Program-made: the position numbers and the translations under genes | Shown: positions 1-4,482 of the stretch, one piece after another | Position numbering within the stretch: position 1 is the stretch's first letter | Layout of the letters: every line of letters begins with the position of its first letter | Source: Chloroflexota bacterium | GTDB lineage: Bacteria; Chloroflexota; Anaerolineae; Anaerolineales; Villigracilaceae | Direction of reading: 5' to 3' | DNA: 5,740 bases | Assembly (NCBI GenBank): GCA_026389975.1 | Contig: JAPLGV010000461.1 | Span: forward strand, 1-5,740 | The notes under the pieces: generated by a model | Told to the model about the DNA's origin: nothing | The model's database searches: none | The model's input: only the letters and a program-made list of their open reading frames with translations

Positions 1-891
1 CGGATAATCCTGTCCCATCACAGCCCTTAGGAGCGTAGTACCAAGCCCTGGATAACTGAAGATGATCTCCGCCACCAGCGCGCCGCCGACCATGGTACCG
101 ATCGATAATGCCAGGCCGGTCACCTGCGGAAGCATGGCATTTCGAAATACATAACCGACGATCTTTCGGTCTTTGATTCCCAAGTATCGGCTGTATTTTA
201 CATAATCCGCATTCAGTTCATAGATGGACATGGAGCGCATGCCGATCGCCTGACCGCCGATGGCGATCATCACGATCGACCAGAACGGTAGTTGGTAATG
301 GACGATCACAGACCACATAAATTTCCAGGTAAAGCTGGGAATCAGGTCAAACCCATATCCGCCCGAGGTTGGGAACCATTTTAATCCGACTCCAAAAATG
401 ACCAGAAAAATGACTGCCATGCCAAATGCCGGGAAATTACTTATAAAAATACTGACGGGCATGATGACTTTATCAAAGCCTTTTTTGAGATAAGCTGCCA
501 ACGCGCCGAGTGTGTTCCCGATCAGCCAGCCGACGATGATCGCTGGGAACTGCAGACACACTGTCCACCAGATGGCAGATTTGAGAGTGTCTGCGACCGT
601 CCGGGGATATTGGCTGAACGAGAAACCGAAACTGCCATGCAACACATTATTCATATAGATGAAAAATTGTTCTAGCATGGGTTTTTGGGTGCCAAACAGG
701 TCCGCGTATTGCTGATAAATCGCTTGGACCCCGGTCGTATTGGTCATGCCTTGGGCAAGTCTTGCTACGATGGCTGCCACAGGATCTCCCGGCATCAGGC
801 GCGGCAGTATGAAATTCAGTATGAAGGCGAAAACAAAAGTGACCAGGAACCAAAGCAGCTTGTTGAGGAAATACTTTCGGTATCCTTTCAA
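1..891 (-). CDS. DppB/OppB-type ABC transporter permease (partial, C-terminus outside window)
   Basis: Inner-membrane permease of a peptide/oligosaccharide-type ABC importer (binding-protein-dependent transport, DppB family). 297 codons are visible and reach the window edge in an open frame; relatives run to about 330-340 residues, so only the last 30-45 are missing. Seen: an N-terminal basic stretch and TM1 (about 12-30) leading into the family hallmark PRLMPGDP (30-37), a large periplasmic loop, TM segments at about 107-133, 142-168, 195-215 and 257-276, and the EAA-type loop that contacts the ATPase (about 224-255, YELNADYVKYSRYLG...RNAMLP). The end FSYPGLG...QDYP (278-297) is also typical. 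The start is a TTG at 889-891 with GGAGGT six bases upstream; the nearby ATG at 903-905 is out of frame and meets a stop after five codons. Its DppC partner and ATPases would lie beyond the left edge. It lies downstream of the binding-protein gene on the same strand. Family is clear; substrate is inferred from context only. Confidence 0.95.
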   Translation of the reverse strand, partial: MKGYRKYFLNKLLWFLVTFVFAFILNFILPRLMPGDPVAAIVARLAQGMTNTTGVQAIYQQYADLFGTQKPMLEQFFIYMNNVLHGSFGFSFSQYPRTVADTLKSAIWWTVCLQFPAIIVGWLIGNTLGALAAYLKKGFDKVIMPVSIFISNFPAFGMAVIFLVIFGVGLKWFPTSGGYGFDLIPSFTWKFMWSVIVHYQLPFWSIVMIAIGGQAIGMRSMSIYELNADYVKYSRYLGIKDRKIVGYVFRNAMLPQVTGLALSIGTMVGGALVAEIIFSYPGLGTTLLRAVMGQDYP

Positions 892-903
892 CTCGACACC
901 TCC
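892..903 (-). promoter_or_regulatory. Ribosome binding site fixing a TTG start
   Basis: On the minus strand GGAGGT (898-903) lies six bases before the TTG at 889-891. This is a full-strength Shine-Dalgarno sequence at ideal spacing, and the protein that follows (KGYRKYFLNKLLWFL) aligns with the usual N-terminus of DppB-type permeases. No in-frame ATG lies near it. The sequence therefore supports TTG as the initiation codon. Confidence 0.8.
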
Positions 904-939
904 ATGTAAATAAAAGTACCTCTCCGACAATTAATATCT

Positions 940-1045
940 GTCGTTGCGAGGGGCGCAGGGACGAAGCCATCTCGTTGAACCAACATTTTTTCTCATTATA
1001 TCAATGAGATTGCTTCGGCGGCACGGAACGCCGCCTCTCAACGAC
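940..1045. repeat. Imperfect palindromic dispersed repeat (MITE/REP-like)
   Basis: A 106-bp element with paired arms. The outer arms GTCGTTGCGAG (940-950) and CTCTCAACGAC (1035-1045) pair at 10 of 11 positions. The inner arms CGAAGCCATCTCGTTGA (962-978) and TCAATGAGATTGCTTCG (1001-1017) pair at 15 of 17. Between outer and inner arms the left side has 11 bases and the right side 17, and the right side forms its own hairpin (GCGGC at 1018-1022 with GCCGC at 1030-1034). A second 7-bp hairpin (TCTCATT 991-997 / AATGAGA 1003-1009) competes with the inner stem. The TCGTTGCGAG...CGAAGCAATCTC pattern resembles short palindromic elements that recur between genes in many bacteria, including Chloroflexota; that is recalled, not searched. 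No clear target-site duplication is visible. It sits in the gap between binding protein and permease and would be transcribed with them. Confidence 0.75.
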
Positions 1046-1078
1046 ATAATCTGGTGAATTTCCGGATAGATACCAAAT

Positions 1079-1117
1079 GAACAGCCATATTCCGGGGTTG
1101 GCGGAACATGGCTGTTC
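1079..1117 (-). terminator. Terminator-like hairpin downstream of the solute-binding protein gene
   Basis: GAACAGCCAT (1079-1088) pairs perfectly with ATGGCTGTTC (1108-1117). After one A/C mismatch the stem continues with TTCCG (1090-1094) pairing with CGGAA (1102-1106) around a 7-base loop. It starts 15 bases after the TAA stop (1133-1135) of the binding-protein gene, reading on the minus strand. The sequence after it is ATTTGG, so the U-tract is short. It could end most transcripts after the binding-protein gene while letting some read into the permease, or it could protect the 3' end of the binding-protein mRNA. Confidence 0.7.
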
Positions 1118-1132
1118 TTACTGGATTACAGT

Positions 1133-3025
1133 TTACGGGTTAACAAGTGTCACATTATAGAGACATGCGACACCCCAACCGTCAGTACAGTCAAGCGGCG
1201 GGACGGGCGGGTTGGTACCATCACCCTGGTGAGGAAAGCCTGTCCAAACAGTCTCGTTCACAGCGTGGAACGATTGGGGACGGTACATGAGCGTGAAGGA
1301 GGGAACATCGGTCAGATAGATCGTGACCAAACTAGTGTAGTCTATCTTCAGCTGGGCGGGGTCGGTTTCGCCGGGGATTGCTGAGATCAGCGCGTCGGCG
1401 TCAGGATTGACATAGCCACCCCAGTTGCCATTCCAGTTGCTCGCCATACCAACGTATTCAGAGCTGAGCAAATGGCGGACACGTCCCCAAGGCTGGGTCG
1501 GGCCAGCGCCGTCACTCCACATCATGAAGATGTCATAGCCGGCGGGGAGAGGCGCATCATTTTTGGTGACGACGGTCTGATAAACGGCCCATTCAGGGTA
1601 GTTGGTCGTGATGTCAATACCGATCTTCTTTCCGGCGGCAGCAACCACTTCGATCGCAGCCTGCCAGTCGGACCAGCCATTGGGGCAGGTGGCTACATAG
1701 GAAAGCTTTTGGCCATTGTATTCACGCCAGCCATCAGCATTGGTATCTGTGATCCCGGCTTCATCGAGTAATGCTTTGGCGCCTGCAATGTCGTTGCCAG
1801 CCCACTGCAGGTCCGCGACAGCCGCGTGGTCGTACAGGGCCTGTTCGCCGTCGGTCGGGTTCATCAGCGAGCGAGGAACCTGATCGAAGGTAGCCGATTG
1901 GTTGGTCATGGCGTTGGCAATGATGGTAGGATAGTCAACCGCCATGGCAATTGCCTTGCGGACCGCAACCTGGTCCAAACCATAGGACTGCAGGTTATAG
2001 AAGGCAGTTGGCAGGCTGGCGCCAATGCCATAAGGAGCATCGGGAAGGTAGGTGGAGACGGGCAGCCCATAGTTGAGCCACAAAACCTGAATATTGGAGT
2101 TGAACTGCTGGCTGACATCCACTTCACCCTGTGCCAAAGCAATAGAACCGGCGGCGTTATCCTTGAAGATCGTATGCGCCAGGTACTTTGGAATAGGCAG
2201 CTTGCCCCACATGGAGGCATCCTGGCCCCAGTAGTTGTCATCACGAACGAAGACGACCTTAGTATCGTCAGTGAAGTATTTGTGATAGGGACCGGAGTAA
2301 ACGACGTCTTCAGCGGTATCGGCTTTTAATGCAGTCGCATCGCTGCCGGTGCGCGCTTCCAGCGTCTGGGTCCAGGCTTTCTGGATGACATAGTTGGCGC
2401 TAAGGAAAGAAGAGACTACCAGAGGATTGACAGCTTTGCCGTCCGCACCCAGTTTGGCCTTGACCAGAACCGTCTGAGCATCAACAGCTGTGATGGTGTC
2501 AATGAAAGCTGTATTGCCAGTGCCAACACCGGTTTCGTACTTGACATTGGTGGCCCAGGTATAGGCAACATCATCAGCGGTCACCGGGGTACCATCGCTC
2601 CACTTTGCAGCAGCATTGAGCTTGAATGTGATCTCGGTATGCGCAGCGTTCCACGCATAAGGACCATCCGCCAGCAGAGGATACTGCTGGCCATCGAGCA
2701 TGTCGTACAGATACGGGGTTTCAAACATGATGACACGGGCACTGTCACTCTGGCCGAGAGCTAGCGCATTGTTGCAGTTGGAAGAGTATGGATTCCAACA
2801 GACAACCGAACCCCACTGTTGACCATTGAAGTACATGGTTTCATTGCGGGGCAGGGTTCCAGCAATCTCCGCAACTGATTGCGTCGGGGTCGGGGGCACT
2901 GCAGTCGGGGGCACTGAAGTGATACCTGGAGGAGGAGCCACGGTTGTGGGTGCCGGACCGCAAGAGCTCAGGACCATGGTTGCAACCATGAAGATCGCAA
3001 CCAACGTTAACATTGACTTACGCAT
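1133..3025 (-). CDS. ABC transporter solute-binding lipoprotein, family 5 (SBP_bac_5), probable oligosaccharide type
   Basis: Extracytoplasmic binding protein of an ABC importer, 630 residues, tethered to the membrane by a lipid anchor. Seen: a basic N-terminus, a hydrophobic segment and the lipobox LSSC with Cys22; a Pro/Thr-rich linker (about 24-50); and the family-5 signature SDGTPVTADDVAYTW (143-157). The aromatic-rich N-terminal part (TMYFNGQQWGSVVCWNPY, 63-80) and C-terminal part (LMYRPQSFHAVNETVWTGFP, starting near residue 579) resemble the branch that binds beta-linked disaccharides, as in Thermotoga cellobiose/mannobiose-binding proteins, more than the peptide branch. That placement is recalled, not computed. 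The start ATG (3023-3025) has a GAAGGAGAG Shine-Dalgarno six bases upstream. It lies 49 bp downstream of the repressor gene, probably in one transcript, and upstream of the permease. Two CX7C pairs (Cys76/84 and Cys613/621) could form disulfides in the mature protein. Family is certain; ligand is inferred. Confidence 0.96.
   Translation of the reverse strand: MRKSMLTLVAIFMVATMVLSSCGPAPTTVAPPPGITSVPPTAVPPTPTQSVAEIAGTLPRNETMYFNGQQWGSVVCWNPYSSNCNNALALGQSDSARVIMFETPYLYDMLDGQQYPLLADGPYAWNAAHTEITFKLNAAAKWSDGTPVTADDVAYTWATNVKYETGVGTGNTAFIDTITAVDAQTVLVKAKLGADGKAVNPLVVSSFLSANYVIQKAWTQTLEARTGSDATALKADTAEDVVYSGPYHKYFTDDTKVVFVRDDNYWGQDASMWGKLPIPKYLAHTIFKDNAAGSIALAQGEVDVSQQFNSNIQVLWLNYGLPVSTYLPDAPYGIGASLPTAFYNLQSYGLDQVAVRKAIAMAVDYPTIIANAMTNQSATFDQVPRSLMNPTDGEQALYDHAAVADLQWAGNDIAGAKALLDEAGITDTNADGWREYNGQKLSYVATCPNGWSDWQAAIEVVAAAGKKIGIDITTNYPEWAVYQTVVTKNDAPLPAGYDIFMMWSDGAGPTQPWGRVRHLLSSEYVGMASNWNGNWGGYVNPDADALISAIPGETDPAQLKIDYTSLVTIYLTDVPSFTLMYRPQSFHAVNETVWTGFPHQGDGTNPPVPPLDCTDGWGVACLYNVTLVNP
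2889..2918. repeat. 15-bp tandem duplication in the lipoprotein linker
   Basis: Two adjacent 15-bp units, GTCGGGGGCACTGCA (2889-2903) and GTCGGGGGCACTGAA (2904-2918), differ at one base. On the coding (minus) strand they encode the SVPPT-AVPPT part of the Pro/Thr-rich spacer just after the lipidated cysteine. The duplication keeps the frame, so linker length could vary by slippage without harming the binding domain. Confidence 0.7.
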
Positions 3026-3031
3026 TCTTCA

Positions 3032-3040
3032 CTCTCCTTC
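3032..3040 (-). promoter_or_regulatory. Ribosome binding site of the solute-binding protein
   Basis: GAAGGAGAG on the minus strand ends six bases before the ATG at 3023-3025. It supports this start over internal methionine 5, and the full signal peptide is retained only from this ATG. Confidence 0.8.
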
Positions 3041-3056
3041 TTAGATTAGGTTTTTC

Positions 3057-3074
3057 GTCGGCAGGATTGCCGAC
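3057..3074 (-). promoter_or_regulatory. Intercistronic hairpin directly after the repressor stop codon
   Basis: GTCGGCA (3068-3074 read on the minus strand) and TGCCGAC (3057-3063) form a perfect 7-bp stem with a four-base loop, immediately after the TGA stop of the repressor gene (3075-3077). The minus-strand sequence after the stem is GAAAAACC, with no U-tract, so it is not a good intrinsic terminator. A stem here could act as an mRNA stability or processing element between repressor and binding-protein coding sequences. Function is inferred. Confidence 0.45.
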
Positions 3075-4112
3075 TCATTGGTGATGCTGATAGAGCGTTG
3101 GGATTGACAGGTTAACTGGGTTCTTCTTATCATTACCTCCTTCTGAAATGGATTTTAAAGTGCCACAGGATGACCGGATCACCAATTCAGTGGCGACAAT
3201 AATCTGCCGGGTCTCTGATCCGGGGTGATTGATGATATCGATGAGGGTTTCAACCGCCAACGTGCCCATGGATTGGATGGGTTGGCGCATGGTCGTGAGG
3301 GGGGGCTGGGTTCTGGAAGCATTCGGAGTATCATCGAACCCGACCACCGCCACGTCCTCCGGCACACGTAGTTGGGCTTCACGCAAAGCTGATAAGGCGC
3401 CGGCTGCCATAACGTCATTAGCCGCGAACACTGCGTCAGGTTTATTAGGGATCAGCCGCCGCATAGCAGCATAGCCACCTGCTTCTGTCCAATCCCCCTC
3501 CGCGACGAGTTCGGGCAGGACCGGTTGATCGCGGTCGCTTAGGCCTTTCACGTAACCTTGATAACGATCGTAACTACCAATCTGGTTCTGCGGACCGGTG
3601 ATCGTGGCAATCCGCTTTCGGCCAAAGCGTAACAGGTGGAGGGTCGCTTCCCAGCCAGCATGGATATTGTCAACGTCAATGGAATTCACATCCAAAGAGG
3701 GGTGACGACCAATCAGGATGAACGGCATTTTACTTTCATACAACGACTTGACGATCGGGTCGTCCATCAATGTCGAGGATACGATCACCCCGTCCACCAG
3801 ACCGTTATGCAAAATCTGGCTGACGGTTCGACGCTCGTACTCCGGTTCTGCCAGCCAGTGGATCAGTTGTGGAAAATAGGGGTCTGTAAAGATAACAGAG
3901 ACACCGGCCGGGATGACCAGACCGATAACATTTGTCCGCCCCGTAGCAAGTCCCCTGGCAGCCAGGTTGGGTTGAAAGTTAATGCTCTGAATAACCTTCA
4001 ATACCTTCTGGCGGGTTTCATCTTTGACATTGGTATCAGCATTTATCACCCGCGATACAGTCGAGCGGGAAACACCACTGAGATGTGCAATATCTTCGAG
4101 GGTAAGAGGCAT
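3075..4112 (-). CDS. LacI-family transcriptional repressor with an apparent internal deletion
   Basis: Sugar-responsive DNA-binding regulator, 345 residues, acting in the cytoplasm. Seen: N-terminal LacI helix-turn-helix (TLEDIAHLSGVSRSTVSRVI, 4-23), hinge helix NLAARGLATGRT (49-60) with Leu55 at the usual intercalating position, then the periplasmic-binding-protein-like domain with NDVMAAGAL (232-240), VPEDVAVVGFDD (250-261) and the end VIRSSCG (311-317). Between DPYFPQLI (77-84) and HWLAEPEYERRT (85-96) about 17 residues usual for the family are absent: the first helix and second strand of the N-terminal subdomain. A 28-residue tail after SCG restores a normal total length. The start has AAGGAG four bases upstream, touching an operator copy, which suggests autoregulation. 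The gene lies upstream of the transporter genes and divergent from the GH130 phosphorylase, so it is the likely regulator of both. Family is certain; activity is doubtful because of the deletion. Confidence 0.93.
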   Translation of the reverse strand: MPLTLEDIAHLSGVSRSTVSRVINADTNVKDETRQKVLKVIQSINFQPNLAARGLATGRTNVIGLVIPAGVSVIFTDPYFPQLIHWLAEPEYERRTVSQILHNGLVDGVIVSSTLMDDPIVKSLYESKMPFILIGRHPSLDVNSIDVDNIHAGWEATLHLLRFGRKRIATITGPQNQIGSYDRYQGYVKGLSDRDQPVLPELVAEGDWTEAGGYAAMRRLIPNKPDAVFAANDVMAAGALSALREAQLRVPEDVAVVGFDDTPNASRTQPPLTTMRQPIQSMGTLAVETLIDIINHPGSETRQIIVATELVIRSSCGTLKSISEGGNDKKNPVNLSIPTLYQHHQ

Positions 4113-4121
4113 ACAACTCCT

Positions 4122-4135
4122 TGGGAGCGCTCTCA
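4122..4135. promoter_or_regulatory. LacI-family operator, copy 1
   Basis: TGGGAGCGCTCTCA matches the palindrome TGGGAGCGCTCCCA at 13 of 14 positions, with the central CG expected for LacI hinge-helix intercalation. That 14-mer is the published CelR operator of Thermobifida fusca. This copy shares its last base with the Shine-Dalgarno sequence of the repressor gene, so bound protein would act as a roadblock and give autoregulation. Confidence 0.8.
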
Positions 4136-4151
4136 GAACCTGCTATTTAAA

Positions 4152-4169
4152 AAGCCAAATTACTGGCTT
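4152..4169 (-). terminator. Weak terminator-like hairpin in the repressor leader
   Basis: On the minus strand AAGCCA-GTAATT-TGGCTT forms a 6-bp stem and runs into TTTAAATAG. The stem is short and only moderately GC-rich. If functional it would attenuate transcripts coming from the distal promoter before they reach the repressor gene. The same bases read on the plus strand lack a downstream T-run. Confidence 0.3.
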
Positions 4170-4218
4170 GTTGTATGACACAAATACAATTGCAATCTGT
4201 TGTAATTAACGTTCTGGT

Positions 4219-4232
4219 TGGTAGCGCTCCCA
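4219..4232. promoter_or_regulatory. LacI-family operator, copy 2
   Basis: TGGTAGCGCTCCCA matches the 14-bp palindrome at 13 of 14 positions. Its centre is 97 bp from copy 1 and 81 bp from copy 3. It lies inside the predicted leader of the repressor transcript, so it may support looping between operators or block elongation. Confidence 0.8.
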
Positions 4233-4299
4233 TTTCTTATTGCCATATCCGGGGATTTACCCATCATATCGCCAGTTTCTTCCTATATTTGGTATACAA

Positions 4300-4313
4300 T
4301 GGAAGCGCTCCCA
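4300..4313. promoter_or_regulatory. LacI-family operator, copy 3
   Basis: TGGAAGCGCTCCCA matches the 14-bp palindrome at 13 of 14 positions. It lies just downstream of the predicted start point (about 4319) of the strong minus-strand promoter, at roughly +6 to +19, the classic place for a repressor to block initiation or escape. Confidence 0.82.
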
Positions 4314-4325
4314 ATTTCTAGTGGT

Positions 4326-4354
4326 ATTATATACTCTTTTTTGTCGCGAGTCAA
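4326..4354 (-). promoter_or_regulatory. Near-consensus sigma-70 promoter for the repressor/transporter genes
   Basis: On the minus strand TTGACT (4349-4354) and TATAAT (4326-4331) are separated by exactly 17 bp. The -35 box matches consensus at five of six bases and the -10 box at all six. Transcription would start near 4319 and read toward the repressor, binding protein and permease. Operator copy 3 overlaps the early transcribed region. Confidence 0.75.
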
Positions 4355-4408
4355 CTACTTGGTGAGGAATAGTTCAATATCTTTTTAGGGTCTGGTTGCA
4401 ATTTTTAG

Positions 4409-4417
4409 TGTTAAAAT
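4409..4417 (+). promoter_or_regulatory. Extended -10 promoter candidate for the GH130 gene
   Basis: TGTTAAAAT fits the extended -10 pattern TGnTATAAT with one mismatch. No good -35 box lies 16-18 bp upstream, which extended -10 promoters can tolerate. Transcription would start near 4424, leaving a leader of about 59 bases. It is back to back with the strong minus-strand promoter and about 100 bp from the nearest operator. Confidence 0.4.
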
Positions 4418-4465
4418 ACGTCTCACAAAGTGGTAAAGAGATTGACGAATCCTGCTTTCTTGACT

Positions 4466-4471
4466 AAGGAG
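4466..4471 (+). promoter_or_regulatory. Ribosome binding site of the GH130 gene
   Basis: AAGGAG lies 11 bases before the ATG at 4483-4485, a little longer than optimal. No other ATG, GTG or TTG in frame sits closer to it, and the protein begins as expected for the family, so the ATG is kept. Confidence 0.65.
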
Positions 4472-4482
4472 ATTTCTTTCTT

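Larger units (their letters stand above)
4113..4482. promoter_or_regulatory. Divergent regulatory region between repressor and GH130 genes
   Basis: This 370-bp stretch has no credible gene. It holds three LacI-type operators (4122-4135, 4219-4232, 4300-4313), a near-consensus promoter toward the repressor (4326-4354), an extended -10 candidate toward the phosphorylase (4409-4417), a small hairpin with a T-run on the minus strand (4152-4169), and AT-rich nested inverted repeats (4171-4204). The predicted leader from the strong promoter to the repressor start is roughly 205 bases long, which is unusually long. Confidence 0.8.

Noticed and set aside
647..970. 107-codon minus-strand ORF overlapping the permease start and the repeat
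   Set aside because: Mostly the alternate frame of the permease gene, whose TM pattern and PRLMPGDP and EAA motifs are convincing; the ORF product has no recognisable features.
940..1045. CRISPR repeat, tRNA or riboswitch explanation for the palindromic region
   Set aside because: There is one unit only, no spacers, no cloverleaf and no known riboswitch core; dispersed palindromic repeat fits better.
1826..2329. 167-codon plus-strand ORF inside the binding-protein gene
   Set aside because: Antisense shadow of a well-supported gene; no ribosome binding site or family resemblance.
3041..3133. 30-codon minus-strand ORF starting in the repressor tail after AAGGAGG
   Set aside because: Spacing from SD to ATG is only about two bases, the peptide has no features, and it overlaps the repressor end in another frame; more likely chance.
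3636..4178. 180-codon plus-strand ORF across the repressor gene
   Set aside because: Antisense shadow of the LacI-family gene; its product shows no domain and its start has no good SD.
4290..4300. Plus-strand TGGTATACAAT as a promoter for the GH130 gene
   Set aside because: It has -10 character, but no -35, and it would fire head-on into the much stronger minus-strand promoter at 4326-4354; the 4409-4417 candidate is better placed.
4442..4470. TTGACG-17-TAAGGA upstream of the GH130 gene
   Set aside because: The -10 box is poor and coincides with the ribosome binding site, leaving almost no leader.
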